64,000 nucleotides of DNA from Haladaptatus halobius (GTDB taxonomy: Archaea > Halobacteriota > Halobacteria > Halobacteriales > Haladaptataceae), in contig NZ_CP085335.1 of assembly GCF_020618475.1 (NCBI RefSeq), forward strand, positions 2,418,001 to 2,482,000, given 5' to 3'. Made by a program: the position numbers and the translations under genes. Under the pieces are notes generated by a model, which saw nothing but the letters and a program-made list of their open reading frames with translations, ran no database searches and was not told where the DNA came from. Shown piece by piece: positions 1 through 10,066 of the stretch (positions are counted from its first letter, which is position 1; each line of letters begins with the position of its first letter).

Positions 1-1
1 G

Positions 2-73
2 CTCGAATCGTTCTGCGACCACCTTCGAAGCGAGCGCGAGGAGAAACGCACCGACCCGGACTTCCTCGCCTGA
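2..73 (+). CDS. 3' end of an unidentified gene (partial)
   Basis: Only the last 23 codons lie in the window, ending in TGA at 71-73. The visible tail is charged and soluble (ends KRTDPDFLA). The reading frame is continuous from base 2. Nothing here identifies the family; the rest lies upstream of the window. Confidence 0.5.
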   Translation, partial: LESFCDHLRSEREEKRTDPDFLA

Positions 74-102
74 CCGGTTCGGTTTCGTCCTCGGGCCGAT
101 TT

Positions 103-1143
103 TCAGTCCAACTCGTCGCTTCGCTTCGTTTCTCGCAGGATGAATGGGCCGATGGAGAGCGTGCGCTTCGCCACCGTGGCGATGCGGAGGATGTACGAAA
201 GTAGGATGACGAAGGGAACGACCGCGATAGTCGTCGCCAGACTCACGACCAGCACGTCGTTGCTGATGCCGACCGTCGCGCCGGGAACCGCCCGCGCGTC
301 GAAGTAGATTATCATCACCACGGTCACGACGAGCGCGGGAACTGCGGTGTACAGCATCGCCCGAGAGAGATTGACGAGTTCCCACTGGAAGTACAGCGTC
401 TTGAAATGTTCGCGCGACGGTCCGAAGAAGTTGAGCGATTCGATGATGTCGTCGAACGCCTCGTCCACTTCCTTGGTGAGGGCGTCTTCGTTCTCGTTGC
501 GAATCTTCCGCGCGAGGAAAATCTTCCACGAGTAGTTGAAGTTGAGGATGGCCGAAAGCACGTCGAAGGTTCCGAACTGCGTATTTTCGAGCGTATCGCT
601 CACCTCGTCCGCGTTCTCGCTCAGCTCGTCGACGTAGCTTCGAATCTGCCCTTTGAGTTCCTCGTCTCGACTGTCTTCGACCGCGTCGGCGAGAACGTTC
701 GCCCGGTCTTGCGTCTCCTCCATGAGTGACTTCATGAACGACGCCGGTTCAGGCGGTGCGGTCTGGAGGTCGAGCACTTCCTCGACGTCGCGGCGGAACT
801 CCATCGCGCCCTCCATCCGACTTCGCTGGTCGCCGACCGGCCCGAGTTCCTGCGAGAGCACGAGCTGATTGAGCGTCACGACGAGCGTCACGCCGGTGAT
901 AATCGCGCCGATGAATCCCTGAAACGTCGTATCAACGGGGTCGTCGCCCGGCCCGACGTACTGTTCGAGCGGCGACGGGTCGCCGATACCGAGAACGACC
1001 AACGCAAGAAAGAACGCGACCAGAATACCTCCGGCGACGACCCACCGATTCGCCTCCATCAACACCCACAGTTTGACGCGACTCTCGTCGACCCGTTCGC
1101 GCATCGTGTCGCCGGGCTGTGGGTTCCCGTCTGACTCACCCAT
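103..1143 (-). CDS. Multi-pass membrane protein of unknown function
   Basis: 346 residues from the ATG at 1143 (a TTG further upstream is less likely). Hydrophobic stretches lie near residues 20-40 and 60-85 and in two long segments near the C-terminus, which suggests four membrane spans. Between the pairs is a roughly 150-residue acidic, probably helical cytoplasmic region. I do not recognise a named family. It lies 45 bases downstream of the PspA-like gene on the same strand, so the two may be co-transcribed and the protein may work at the membrane that PspA protects; that link is inference. Confidence 0.75.
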   Translation of the reverse strand: MGESDGNPQPGDTMRERVDESRVKLWVLMEANRWVVAGGILVAFFLALVVLGIGDPSPLEQYVGPGDDPVDTTFQGFIGAIITGVTLVVTLNQLVLSQELGPVGDQRSRMEGAMEFRRDVEEVLDLQTAPPEPASFMKSLMEETQDRANVLADAVEDSRDEELKGQIRSYVDELSENADEVSDTLENTQFGTFDVLSAILNFNYSWKIFLARKIRNENEDALTKEVDEAFDDIIESLNFFGPSREHFKTLYFQWELVNLSRAMLYTAVPALVVTVVMIIYFDARAVPGATVGISNDVLVVSLATTIAVVPFVILLSYILRIATVAKRTLSIGPFILRETKRSDELD

Positions 1144-1188
1144 ATCCAACACGAAGGCGACCGGACTCAAATAGGCGTTGCCAATCGG

Positions 1189-2049
1189 TTAGGACTGCTC
1201 GTCTTCCGTGGCCTGCTCGGTTTCCGTCGCCTGTTCGGGCTCCGCGTTCGACTCCTCGGCGGCGACTTCGGCTTCGAGGTCGGCGAGGTCGACCTCGTCG
1301 GCGGCGGATGCCTCCTCCGTCTCCATTTCCGCCTCCGTCTCCGTCTCGTCTTCGATGCCCATCTCGGCTTTCAACGTGTCCAGTTCGGCGTCGACTTCGC
1401 CGGAAGAGCGCACCTCTTCGAGTTCGCGGTCGAGTTGGTCTTTGTCCGAGAGTGCGTCCTCGAACGCCCCCGACTCGTGGAGTTCGTCCATCGCTTCGGC
1501 GCGCGCTTCCATCTCCTCGGTCTGCTCTTCGGCGCGGTCGATGGCCATCCCGACGTTCTGCATCTCGTCGCCGACGCCCGTCATCGCCTCCGAGACGCGG
1601 GAGTTCGCTTCCGCGGCCTCGTAGCGAGCTTTCATGCTCTCCTTTTTCGTGCGGAACTCCTCGATGCGGTTCTGAAGCGTGTCTTTCTTCTCGATGAGGT
1701 TGTCCTGCGTGTTCTGGAGCTGCGCGATCTGACCATCCAAGTCCTCTATCTGGGTCATCTTCTGCTTTTTCTTCTCCAGCGCGCGCCGGGCCAAGTCCTC
1801 ACGCCCTTGGTTTATCGCCTCGCGGGCCTGCGAGTTGTGCTTCTCCACGTTCTCCTCTAGGTTCCGCTTCTGGATTTCGAGGCGCTTTTTCTGGGTCGTG
1901 AGGTCGGCGATGCCCTTCTTCACGTCCTGCAGTTCGTCGCGCATCTGTTCGTACGAGTAGTCGAGCGTCTCGGTGGGGTCTTCGGCCCTGTTCAGGAGGG
2001 CGTTTATCTTCGACCGGACGACGTACGACATGCGTGAGAGTACTCCCAT
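1189..2049 (-). CDS. pspA: PspA/IM30 (ESCRT-III-like) membrane-stress protein
   Basis: 286 residues. The N-terminus (MGVLSRMSYVVRSKINALLN) is the amphipathic membrane-binding helix typical of PspA/IM30, followed by a long coiled coil (about residues 25-200) rich in Glu, Lys and Gln with the family's DYSYEQMRDELQ-type segment. The C-terminal 70 residues are a low-complexity, extremely acidic Glu/Ala/Thr tail not found in bacterial PspA and typical of haloarchaeal versions. The family assembles on membranes to preserve their integrity. Two other members of the haloarchaeal stress set, PspAB and HtpX, lie 52-55 kb further on. Confidence 0.9.
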   Translation of the reverse strand: MGVLSRMSYVVRSKINALLNRAEDPTETLDYSYEQMRDELQDVKKGIADLTTQKKRLEIQKRNLEENVEKHNSQAREAINQGREDLARRALEKKKQKMTQIEDLDGQIAQLQNTQDNLIEKKDTLQNRIEEFRTKKESMKARYEAAEANSRVSEAMTGVGDEMQNVGMAIDRAEEQTEEMEARAEAMDELHESGAFEDALSDKDQLDRELEEVRSSGEVDAELDTLKAEMGIEDETETEAEMETEEASAADEVDLADLEAEVAAEESNAEPEQATETEQATEDEQS

Positions 2050-2103
2050 ACCTCTACATTCAGAACCCGACCTTTAAAATCCTCACCAAGCCAACACGCG
2101 GTC

Positions 2104-2703
2104 ATGGAGTCGAACAAAGTCGTTCTCCCCGGCGTTCGGGACGTACGGGCGGCAATCGACCTTCCGGACGGGAGGGCGGACGCCGTAACCGTTGCCTGTC
2201 CGCCGCACCCCCAGTTCGGCGGTAACCGAAGCGACAACCGACTCGTCGCGCTCGGCGAACACCTCGTGGAGCGCGGCGTCGCCTGCCTCCGATTCGACTA
2301 CGGCGATTGGGACGAAGGGTACGGCGAGCGCGAGGATGCCCGCAACGCGCTCCGGTGGTCGAGCGAGCGCTACGACCGAATCGGCGTCTTCGGCTTCAGC
2401 TTCGGAGGAGGAATCGCAACGCTGGCGGGAGCGGACGAGGGTGCGGACACGTTCGCGCTGCTCGCGCCCGCCTCGCGCCTCACCGAAGAGTTGGACGCGG
2501 TGGCGGTGCTGGACGAGGTAGACGCGCCGCTGAAGATCGTTTACGGGACGCGAGACGACACCGCGAATTGGGAGCCGCTGGTGGAGCGCGCAGAGGAGTT
2601 GGGATTCGAGACGGAGGCGTTCAGCGCCGACCACTTCTTCGTCGGCCAGGAGCGGAAGGTGGCGGCGCGGTTGGGGGAGTTTCTGGTCGAACACCTCGGA
2701 TAA
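2104..2703 (+). CDS. Alpha/beta hydrolase of the dienelactone-hydrolase-like group
   Basis: 199 residues. A nucleophile elbow GFSFGGG is visible around residues 97-103 with Ser as the predicted nucleophile. An acid residue probably lies in the GTRDDTANW segment and the catalytic His in SADHFFVG near the C-terminus, which is the expected Ser-Asp-His order. The early [10 protein letters not shown] stretch supplies the oxyanion region seen in this group. There is no signal peptide, so it is cytoplasmic. The substrate cannot be inferred. It is divergent from pspA and followed by pyrG on the same strand. Confidence 0.85.
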   Translation: MESNKVVLPGVRDVRAAIDLPDGRADAVTVACPPHPQFGGNRSDNRLVALGEHLVERGVACLRFDYGDWDEGYGEREDARNALRWSSERYDRIGVFGFSFGGGIATLAGADEGADTFALLAPASRLTEELDAVAVLDEVDAPLKIVYGTRDDTANWEPLVERAEELGFETEAFSADHFFVGQERKVAARLGEFLVEHLG

Positions 2704-2780
2704 CCGGCTCCGGCGTGCCATCCTCTGTCGAACCAGTCTCCCTCCGAAATCGTTTTGAAGAACGATTGCTCACACTCAGT

Positions 2781-4427
2781 ATGCCGACTAACCCCGAGAC
2801 ACATTACGACCCCGAGATGGGAGAGAAGTTCATTTTCGTCACAGGGGGCGTCATGTCCGGACTCGGCAAGGGCATCACCGCCGCGAGCACCGGCCGACTG
2901 CTCGCCAACGCCGGGTTCGACGTGACCGCCGTGAAGATCGACCCGTATCTCAACGTGGACGCGGGGACGATGAATCCCTACCAGCACGGCGAAGTGTACG
3001 TGCTGAAAGACGGCGGCGAGGTGGACTTAGACCTCGGAAACTACGAGCGCTTCCTCGGCGTTGACATGACCTCCGACCACAATGTCACCACCGGGAAAGC
3101 GTACAAGAACGTCATCGAGAAGGAGCGCGCCGGGGATTACCTCGGCAAGACCGTCCAGATAATCCCGCACATCACAGACGAGATCAAGCGCCGAATCCGC
3201 GAGGCCGCCGAGGGCCACGACGTGTGTATCGTCGAGGTCGGTGGCACGGTGGGCGATATCGAGAGCATGCCGTTCCTCGAAGCTCTCCGCCAGTTCGCCA
3301 CCGAGCAGGACGACGAGGATTTCCTGTTGACCCACGTCACGCTCGTCCCCTACTCGAAAAACGGCGAGCAGAAGACGAAGCCGACCCAGCACAGCGTCAA
3401 GGAACTGCGGAGCATCGGCCTACAGCCCGACGTGCTCGTCGGACGCTGCGACGACGAACTCGAACCCGCGACGAAGGAGAAGATCGCGCTCTTCTGCGAC
3501 GTGCCGACGGACGCCGTCTTCTCGAACCCCGACGTGGAAGATATATACTACGTTCCGCTGGTCGTCGAGGAGGAAGGCTTGGACGAGTATGTCATGCACC
3601 GACTCGGACTGGCTGAGCGGGCCATCTCGGACGCCGAGCGCGACAACGAGTGGCGCGAACTCGTCACCCAAGAGACGAAAGGCGAGGTGGATATCGCGCT
3701 GGTCGGGAAGTACGCGCTCGAGGATGCCTACATGTCCATCCACGAGGCGCTGAAGCACGCCGGACTGGAGAAGAACGTGGACGTGAACGTCCTCTGGGTC
3801 GACGCCGACGAGATGGACGACGCCCACGAAGAACGACTGAAGGAGGCCGACGGAATCGTCGTCCCCGGCGGATTCGGCAGTCGCGGCACCCAAGGGAAGA
3901 TAGAGGCCGTCCGCTACGCCCGCGAGAACGACGTTCCCTACCTCGGTCTCTGCCTCGGGTTCCAGATGGCGGTCGTGGAGTACGCCCGGAACGTCCTCGG
4001 ACTGGAAGGCGCGAACACCGCCGAGGCGGACGCCGACACACCCCACCCCGTCATCGACATCCTGCCCGAGCAGTACGAAATCGAAGACATGGGCGGCACC
4101 ATGCGCCTCGGCGCGCACGAGACCGAAATCGAACCGAACACGCTCGCCAGCGAAGTCTACGGCGCGACCGAGTGTACCGAACGCCACCGCCATCGCTACG
4201 AAGTGAACCCCGAGTACTTCGACGACTTCGACGGCTCCGACCTCGTCTTCTCGGGGCGCGCCGGCAACCGGATGGAGATTCTCGAACTCGACAGTCACCC
4301 GTACTTCTTCGGAACCCAGTTCCACCCCGAGTTCCGCTCCCGACCGGGGCGAGCGAGTCCGCCGTTCGTCGGCCTGCTCGAGGCGGTGTTGAACGATACC
4401 GAACTCCGCGAGGAGGTGGAGGTCTGA
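2781..4427 (+). CDS. pyrG: CTP synthase
   Basis: 548 residues, the normal family length. It converts UTP to CTP using ATP and glutamine. The N-terminal synthase domain starts with the P-loop [10 protein letters not shown] (about residue 22). The C-terminal class I glutamine amidotransferase domain carries the nucleophile Cys in LGLCLGFQ (about residue 391) and the His-Glu pair in QFHPEF. I chose the ATG at 2781; the open frame extends upstream only as non-coding-like Arg-rich sequence. Its stop overlaps the start of the GMP synthase gene by one base (TGATG), so the two are translationally coupled. Confidence 0.98.
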   Translation: MPTNPETHYDPEMGEKFIFVTGGVMSGLGKGITAASTGRLLANAGFDVTAVKIDPYLNVDAGTMNPYQHGEVYVLKDGGEVDLDLGNYERFLGVDMTSDHNVTTGKAYKNVIEKERAGDYLGKTVQIIPHITDEIKRRIREAAEGHDVCIVEVGGTVGDIESMPFLEALRQFATEQDDEDFLLTHVTLVPYSKNGEQKTKPTQHSVKELRSIGLQPDVLVGRCDDELEPATKEKIALFCDVPTDAVFSNPDVEDIYYVPLVVEEEGLDEYVMHRLGLAERAISDAERDNEWRELVTQETKGEVDIALVGKYALEDAYMSIHEALKHAGLEKNVDVNVLWVDADEMDDAHEERLKEADGIVVPGGFGSRGTQGKIEAVRYARENDVPYLGLCLGFQMAVVEYARNVLGLEGANTAEADADTPHPVIDILPEQYEIEDMGGTMRLGAHETEIEPNTLASEVYGATECTERHRHRYEVNPEYFDDFDGSDLVFSGRAGNRMEILELDSHPYFFGTQFHPEFRSRPGRASPPFVGLLEAVLNDTELREEVEV

Positions 4428-5344
4428 TGGTCGACACCGACTCGTTCGTCGAGGAGGCCGTCGCCGAGATTCGAGCGGAAGTCGGCGACGAACACGCCAT
4501 CATCGCGCTGTCGGGCGGCGTCGACTCCTCCGTGGCCGCCGCGCTCGCGTACGAGGCGATCGGCGACCAACTCACGCCGGTGTACGTCGATACTGGACTG
4601 ATGCGGAAAGGCGAGACGAGCCAGATTCGGGAGACGTTCTCCTACATGGACTCGCTGTGCATCGTTGAGGCCCGTGAGCGGTTTTTCGACGCGCTCTCCA
4701 GCGTCACCGACCCCGAGGAGAAGCGTGCGGTCATCGGCGAGCAGTTCATCCGCGAGTTCGAACGCGAGGCGAAGGAGACGGACGCCGAGTATCTCGTGCA
4801 GGGCACCATCTACCCCGACAGAATCGAGAGCGAAGGGGGCATCAAATCCCACCACAACGTCGGCGGACTGCCGGACGTGGTGGATTTCGAGGGCATCGTC
4901 GAACCCGTCCGCGACCTATACAAGGACGAGGTGCGCGACGTGGCCCGCGCGCTCGGCCTCGAAGAAATAGTCTCCGAGCGCATGCCCTTCCCCGGTCCGG
5001 GACTCGCGGTTCGCGTCATCGGCGAGGTGACGCCCGAGAAGGTCGCGGTCGCCCGCGACGCCTGTCACGTGGTCGAGGAAGAACTGGAGGAGTACGACCC
5101 GTGGCAGGCGTTCGCCGCTGTCGTCGGCAAGGGAACCGGCGTGAAAGGTGACAATCGCGTTCACGGGTGGATAGTCGCGGTTCGGTCGGTCGAATCGCGC
5201 GACGGCATGACCGCCCGCGCACAGGAACTCGACTGGGAGACGCTCCAGCGCATCCAGTCGCGCATCACGGGGGGGAACGAGAACGTCGCCCGCGTCGTCT
5301 ACGACGTGACACATAAACCTCCGGCGACCATCGAGTACGAGTGA
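4427..5344 (+). CDS. guaAB: GMP synthase, ATP-pyrophosphatase subunit B
   Basis: 305 residues. This is the stand-alone synthetase subunit found in archaea, where the glutaminase is a separate protein. It aminates XMP to GMP with ammonia from the partner. The PP-loop LSGGVDSS lies at about residue 27, and the C-terminal dimerisation domain ends in the characteristic [10 protein letters not shown] tail. The start ATG shares its A with the pyrG stop codon. No glutaminase subunit gene is visible in the window. Confidence 0.97.
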   Translation: MVDTDSFVEEAVAEIRAEVGDEHAIIALSGGVDSSVAAALAYEAIGDQLTPVYVDTGLMRKGETSQIRETFSYMDSLCIVEARERFFDALSSVTDPEEKRAVIGEQFIREFEREAKETDAEYLVQGTIYPDRIESEGGIKSHHNVGGLPDVVDFEGIVEPVRDLYKDEVRDVARALGLEEIVSERMPFPGPGLAVRVIGEVTPEKVAVARDACHVVEEELEEYDPWQAFAAVVGKGTGVKGDNRVHGWIVAVRSVESRDGMTARAQELDWETLQRIQSRITGGNENVARVVYDVTHKPPATIEYE

Positions 5345-5664
5345 TGCGCGCAGTCATCGCAGGACCCGACGAGAGCGGACTCGGCTCGGCGTTGGAAACG
5401 GAGGGCGTCGAGACGACCCGCGTCGACGGCATCGCTTCCCGACCCGCGCTCGAAGACGCGGGCATCCACGACGCCGACTTGTTCGTTCTGACCGACGTGA
5501 GGCAGGCGACCGCAATAGCGGTGGGAAAGGACGTGAACCCCGGCCTTCGAGTCGTCGTCTACGACGAGAACACGATTCCGGAGTTCGCCCGCGGACAGGC
5601 CGACCTCATCGTCGACCCGAACCTGCTCGGGGCGGACGCGGTCGCGGAGGAACTGGCCGGATAG
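5344..5664 (+). CDS. Small Rossmann-like protein coupled to guaAB
   Basis: 106 residues starting at an ATG that overlaps the guaAB stop codon (ATGA); a GTG one codon earlier is also possible. The N-terminus [18 protein letters not shown] looks like a beta strand plus glycine loop, and the rest alternates strands and helices as in half of a Rossmann or receiver fold. Similar small proteins next to guaA in haloarchaea are sometimes mislabelled CTP synthetase; there is no kinase or amidotransferase motif here. The tight coupling suggests a role linked to purine synthesis, but the function is unknown. Confidence 0.8.
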   Translation: MRAVIAGPDESGLGSALETEGVETTRVDGIASRPALEDAGIHDADLFVLTDVRQATAIAVGKDVNPGLRVVVYDENTIPEFARGQADLIVDPNLLGADAVAEELAG

Positions 5665-5709
5665 GCCGGGATAGACAGAACTAATCTTCCCGCCGTTCGA
5701 CAATTTACC

Positions 5710-6222
5710 ATGTCCCGCGACCTCCGAGGTGATTCTCTCCCCCACGAATCCCGAGACGGTTCCGTATCGCACGACCTCCGCACCGATTCTCCCACCTACG
5801 ATCTCCGCGACGAACTTCCGACGGCCGAGGAGTTCGTCGCCCTCCGCGACGCCGCCGACATGGCACCCCGAAGCCTCGAAGCGGTCGAACAGGGGCTTCC
5901 GAACTCGATTTTCGGCGTCACGGTGGCGTACGATAAAGACGGCGATGGCGGGGATGGCGAAGGAAACGACGAAGTCGTCGGCATGGCGCGAATCGTCGGC
6001 GACGGCGGCTCGGTGTACCACGTCTGCGATATGGCGGTTCGTCCCGACCACCAGCGACGGGGACTTGGTTCGCGGATGATGGACCGACTGATGGAGTATC
6101 TAGAGGAGAACGCACCGGAGATGGCCTACGTGAACCTCATGGCCGACGTGGAAGGGTTCTACGAACAATTCGGATTCGAGTACACCGCGCCTGCTTCGCG
6201 GGGAATGTACCGTCGAATGTGA
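5710..6222 (+). CDS. GNAT-family N-acetyltransferase
   Basis: 170 residues. The acetyl-CoA pyrophosphate loop is seen as RPDHQRRGLGSRMM (Q/RxxGxG/A pattern) around residues 113-126, preceded by the strand VYHVCDMAV and followed by FYEQFGFEYT, the usual C-terminal GNAT motif. The first 35 residues are polar and repetitive, with no motif, and may be a disordered extension. The substrate is unknown. It is monocistronic by spacing (45 bases after the previous gene). Confidence 0.9.
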   Translation: MSRDLRGDSLPHESRDGSVSHDLRTDSPTYDLRDELPTAEEFVALRDAADMAPRSLEAVEQGLPNSIFGVTVAYDKDGDGGDGEGNDEVVGMARIVGDGGSVYHVCDMAVRPDHQRRGLGSRMMDRLMEYLEENAPEMAYVNLMADVEGFYEQFGFEYTAPASRGMYRRM

Positions 6223-6288
6223 ACCCTCGCTTCGAATCACGCGCAAAACCGGGCACGAAGTTATTCTCATCGGGCGCGTACAGCCTCC

Positions 6289-7208
6289 GTGTCGAGACTG
6301 GCAAGCGATGGACTTCGGGAACGAAACGACCTCACGCTGCTCGCAACGGTGCTCGTCTGGGGCGTCAACTTCGCGGTGCTGAAAGTGGCGCTCGTCGACC
6401 TCCATCCGTTCGTCGTCAACTCACTCCGATTTACCGTCTCGGTGCTCGTCCTCGGCGGCGTGTACGTCGCCGGACAGCGCGGTGGCCGCGACCTGCTGCA
6501 ACCGCTCCGTGCGGGAGGCTGGCAGGTTATCGCGCTCGGCATCCTCGGCTACTGGTGTTTCCCGGTCGCCTTCATCGTCGGCATCAACGCGACGACGGCC
6601 GGAAACGCGGCGCTCATCATGGCGAGCACACCGCTTTGGACGGCGATGGTGAGCCAGTTCACCGGTCTCGAACGCCTTGGCGGACGAGCGTGGGTGGGCC
6701 TCCTCGTCGCAGTCGTCGGAACCGCGGTGGTCGTGCTCGGAGGACGGAAGTCGCGCTCGGCGGCGAAACGCTGACCGGTAACGCGGTCGTTCTTCTCGCG
6801 GTGATTCTCCTGGGCGCGTACACCGCGCTCAATCGCCCCGCCCTCGACCGGGTGTCACCGCTCGCGCTCACCTTCTTCGGCCTGCTGGTGGCACTTCCGC
6901 TACTTCACGCGCTCGCCGTGCCGTACTACGGGAACGTCGACTGGAAAGCCATCGAACTGCCCGTTTGGGGAGCCGTCGTCTTCACGGGCGCGCTCGGAAC
7001 CGGTCTCGCCATCGTCTGGTGGAACGCGTCGGTTCGGGCCGTCGGCCCGTCGACGACCGGCGTGTATGGGAACATTGTTCCCATCGTGGCGCTTGGGAGC
7101 GGCGTGCTCCTGCTCGGCGAACCTATCGGCACGGCGCAGGTGCTCGGGACGGTGTTGATCATCGGCGGCGTGCTGGTCGTTCGGCGCTCGAAGCCCGTGA
7201 TGGCGTAA
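6289..7208 (+). pseudogene. EamA/DMT-family drug-metabolite permease, frameshifted
   Basis: Two consecutive frames encode the two halves of one ten-helix EamA permease. The first runs 6289-6774 (starts MSRLASDGLRERNDLTLLAT) and the second runs from about 6745 to 7208 (EVALGGETLTGN through VVRRSKPVMA). The junction lies at 6739-6750 (GGA GGA CGG AAG). Adding one base there gives a continuous 306-residue protein, the usual family length, so a one-base deletion is the simplest explanation. As it stands, translation ends in the loop between the two EamA repeats. A start codon other than 6289 is possible. Confidence 0.85.
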
Positions 7209-7241
7209 GAGTACGACGAGTGCCGGACGTGTTGATTCGCA

Positions 7242-7643
7242 TCAGCCGAACCGCGCCTTCACTCGGTCATAGCCGCCGCGGTAAACGAGATAGTAACTGC
7301 CGAGAAAGCCTATCGATACAAGCACCAGTGGCAACGGAATAGTCGTGTGACGAGTCGCTCTGATATCGATTTCGAGGGTCAGTGCAACAGTCATTCCGAC
7401 GACGAAGAAGTCGACGAACCCGAGTCCGGTGCCGACGATGTGAAACCGCTACAGTCGCTTCGCGGAGCACAACCGCTGAACGAAAACGACCGCCAGCGGA
7501 AGTGCGAGGAGGGGACAGACCATCAGCGCGATGGAATCCAAATATGGATCTGGCGGGAGTACGAAGGTCGATAGAAGGGAAAGAGAACCACCGATCACGT
7601 AGAGCGCGCTTCCGAACTGGACGATGTTCGTACCGAGACCCAT
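7242..7643 (-). pseudogene. Small four-helix membrane protein interrupted by an in-frame TAG
   Basis: From the ATG at 7643 the frame encodes a hydrophobic protein (GLGTNIVQFGSALYVIGG and further spans). It reaches TAG at 7449-7451 and then continues in the same frame with equally good membrane-protein coding (FHIVGTGLGFVDFFVVG, then PLVLVSIGFLGSYYLVYRGG) to TGA at 7242-7244. Without the amber codon it would be 133 residues with about four spans. No indel is needed, so this is a nonsense change. The family was not recognised. It is divergent from the broken EamA gene's 3' end. Confidence 0.7.
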
Positions 7644-7681
7644 AGACGGAACGAAGCCATCGGGAAGTAAATGAATCGGTC

Positions 7682-8353
7682 TTACAGCGTCTCGGCTAGT
7701 TCGCGCAGACGCTCGCTCCCGTCGCGGATGAAGGGCACGCCGTGGCCCATTCCGGCGACTTCGAACGCCGGCGTCTGTTCCGCGAGCGTCACGATGCTGT
7801 CGCGCACCTCGTCCGTGTCGTAGCTCACGGCCCACTTCGACGCCTCGAGTTTTCCGTGGCTCTCCATCACGAGGTCGCCGAGGAAGGCGACGCCGAGTTC
7901 GTCGCTGACGTAGACGGTGTGGCCCGGCGAGTGCCCCGGCGTGGCGTAAGCCCTGAAACTCCCGACCTCGTCGCCGTCCTCCACGGGGCGAACGGGGCCG
8001 TCGGGCGGCGAGAGCAGGGTTCGGGCGACGCGCTGGAGCGCACCCTTGTGGTTTCGCCAGTCCGGCGATTTCACGCCCGAGAGGTACGGAACGTCCTCCG
8101 CACCGACGTAGACCGGCGCGTCGAGAGGGAGGCGCGAGAGCGCGCCGACGTGGTCGAAATCGTAGTGCGTGACGAACACGCGGTCGATGGCGTCAAGGCC
8201 GTATCCCGCCTCCTTCACTTCTCGGGCGATGTCGCCGCGATCGAAGGGCGTCCCGGCGTCGACGAGCGTCAGGTCGCCGCCGTCGTCCACGAGGTAGCAG
8301 TTCACGTTCCCGAGGTCGAACCACCAGAGACCGTCCGCGAGTTCGGTCGCCAT
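7682..8353 (-). CDS. MBL-fold metallo-hydrolase
   Basis: 223 residues from the ATG at 8353; the longer open frame upstream looks non-coding. Metal ligands are visible as the THYDFDHVG motif (HxxxDH variant), GHSPGHT (third His) and the Asp in FLGDLVM. A final His lies in MGHGVPF. Such proteins hydrolyse thioesters, lactones or phosphodiesters using two zinc ions; the substrate here is unknown. It is cytoplasmic and shares a short divergent promoter region with the small membrane protein at 8426. Confidence 0.9.
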   Translation of the reverse strand: MATELADGLWWFDLGNVNCYLVDDGGDLTLVDAGTPFDRGDIAREVKEAGYGLDAIDRVFVTHYDFDHVGALSRLPLDAPVYVGAEDVPYLSGVKSPDWRNHKGALQRVARTLLSPPDGPVRPVEDGDEVGSFRAYATPGHSPGHTVYVSDELGVAFLGDLVMESHGKLEASKWAVSYDTDEVRDSIVTLAEQTPAFEVAGMGHGVPFIRDGSERLRELAETL

Positions 8354-8425
8354 ACCGGCGCTACGACCTCCGGGCACTTCAGCGTGAACGGGTGGTTTTT
8401 GGTCGTGGAACACCGACCTACTGCC

Positions 8426-8665
8426 ATGGGAACGTCACTGCCGACCGAATCGTCCGAGGTGAACAGGAAGCGCGCCGCGAAAGCGGTCATCCCGTTTCTC
8501 GCGCTCGGACTGTTCGACCTCGCGCTCATCCTCGGCTGGGGGATGGATCCACTCTGGGGGTTCGCCATCCTCCCGCCCATCCTCTTCATCAGCGTGCTGG
8601 CGTGGATCGGCTTCAAATCGGGGTTCATCACCGAGAACGCCGAGCACGCGGAGCAATCAGACTGA
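8426..8665 (+). CDS. Small two-helix membrane protein
   Basis: 79 residues. After a charged N-terminus (SSEVNRKRAAKA) come two hydrophobic helices, VIPFLALGLFDLALILGW and WGFAILPPILFISVLAW, then an acidic tail. No family was recognised. It is divergent from the metallo-hydrolase gene and followed 62 bases later by the cupin gene. GC-rich third positions and a plausible start make it a real gene. Confidence 0.7.
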   Translation: MGTSLPTESSEVNRKRAAKAVIPFLALGLFDLALILGWGMDPLWGFAILPPILFISVLAWIGFKSGFITENAEHAEQSD

Positions 8666-8727
8666 AACTCAGAAATCGAGATTCGACGAACCGGTCGGAC
8701 TAAAACCCGGCGGGTCGTTCTCCCGAT

Positions 8728-9039
8728 ATGCTCGACCGCTATCCCGACCTTGACCCGGACGAGGGCGAAGTGTTGACCGAAGAACTTGTCGTGACCGACG
8801 ACGTGCTCGTGAAAGCCTTCGCTCTGGGGCCGGGCGCGGAGCTCTCCCCGCACGAGCACGGCGACAGCACCAACGTCTTCCACGTTCTCGAAGGCGACGT
8901 AACCGTGATACAGGACGATTCGGAGGAGGTCGTCTCGGCCCCCGGCGTCGTTCTCCACGAGCGCGGCGTCGCGCACGGGGCGCGGAACGGGACGGACGAA
9001 ACGGTGGTTTTCACGGCGAGCCTCTGTCCGTTGCCGTGA
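8728..9039 (+). CDS. Single-domain cupin protein
   Basis: 103 residues forming one double-stranded beta-helix barrel. Cupin motif 1 appears as LSPHEHGDSTNVFHVLEG (His-His-Glu-type metal ligands) and motif 2 as PGVVLHERGVAHG with its His residues. Single-domain cupins of this size often bind a metal and a small molecule, sometimes as isomerases or sensors; no specific activity can be assigned. It has its own transcription unit. Confidence 0.88.
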   Translation: MLDRYPDLDPDEGEVLTEELVVTDDVLVKAFALGPGAELSPHEHGDSTNVFHVLEGDVTVIQDDSEEVVSAPGVVLHERGVAHGARNGTDETVVFTASLCPLP

Positions 9040-9121
9040 CGCGGCGTTCGTCGTGAGATACCGCCGTCGATAACACGTCGCCGAAATCACCCGGTTCGAG
9101 ACCACCGGCGACCGTCGCGTT

Positions 9122-9970
9122 CTAATCCACCAGTCGCTCGATTTCGGTGACCAAGATTCCGCTCGCGCCGAGTTGTTTGACCTCGTTGATGGTCTCGAAT
9201 ACTGACTGCTCGTCCACGACGGTGTGAACCGCGACTTTCCCGTTTCCGGCGATGTCCATCACGGTCGGCCCGCCGAGACCGGGAATCACGTCTCGAATCT
9301 CGTCGAGACGGTCTTCGGGGGCGTTCATCATCAGATAGCGTTTGCCCTCCGCCGAGATGACCGACCGGAGCGCCATCACGACTTGGTCGACCTTCTCGTC
9401 GCCGACCACGTCGTCGCGGGCGAACAGCCGAACCGAACTCGACAGCACCTCGTCGATGACGGCGAGACGATTCACCTTCAGGGTCGTCCCCGTACTCGTG
9501 ATGTCGATTATCGCGTCGGCCATGTCCACGTGGGGTGTGAGTTCGGTCGCACCGCTGACTTCTACGATGTCGGGAGCCACGTCGGTCTCGGCGAAGTAGG
9601 TCTCCGCGATGTGCGGGAACTCGGTGGCGACGGTTCTACCCGCGAGGTCGGAGACGGAGTCGATGTCGCCGTCTTCCGGCGCGGCGAGCACGAGGCGACA
9701 CTGGCCGAAGTCGAGGTCGAGGAGGTCTTCGACGTTGCCGGGGTCGGCCTCTCGCATCTGGTCTAATCCCGTGATTCCCACGTCCGCCGCGCCGTCGCTC
9801 ACGTACTCGGGGATGTCGGCGGCGCGGGCGAACAGCAACGTCACGTCGGGGTCGACCGTGTTCGCGTACAGTTTGCGGTCGGCACCGTCCACGGTATGCA
9901 ACCCTGCGTGTTCGAGCAGCTCCATCGACGGGTCGTGCAACCTACCCTTGTTGGGGACGGCGATTCGCAT
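9122..9970 (-). CDS. hisG: ATP phosphoribosyltransferase, long form
   Basis: 282 residues. It catalyses the first step of histidine synthesis, joining ATP and PRPP. The N-terminus [11 protein letters not shown] and the PRPP-binding segment [14 protein letters not shown] (about residues 155-168) are characteristic. The C-terminal 75 residues form the HisG_C regulatory domain ([12 protein letters not shown] to [15 protein letters not shown]), the ACT-like histidine-feedback domain, so it is the self-sufficient HisZ-independent type. No other his gene adjoins it. Confidence 0.97.
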   Translation of the reverse strand: MRIAVPNKGRLHDPSMELLEHAGLHTVDGADRKLYANTVDPDVTLLFARAADIPEYVSDGAADVGITGLDQMREADPGNVEDLLDLDFGQCRLVLAAPEDGDIDSVSDLAGRTVATEFPHIAETYFAETDVAPDIVEVSGATELTPHVDMADAIIDITSTGTTLKVNRLAVIDEVLSSSVRLFARDDVVGDEKVDQVVMALRSVISAEGKRYLMMNAPEDRLDEIRDVIPGLGGPTVMDIAGNGKVAVHTVVDEQSVFETINEVKQLGASGILVTEIERLVD

Positions 9971-10066
9971 TATCTCCGGTTCGGGTCGCCAAACGGATTA
10001 CTCTTGCTTTCCCGGCGCGAACTACAATCCACCAGAGTCATGCGACGGCCCGGCCAACCTGCACGC

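Noticed and set aside
2307..2780. 158-codon extension of pyrG
   Set aside because: Arg-rich out-of-frame shadow of the hydrolase gene; pyrG homologues start at the ATG at 2781.
7449..7451. TAG as pyrrolysine codon
   Set aside because: No PylS or tRNA-Pyl in the window, and nonsense mutation is simpler given other broken genes.
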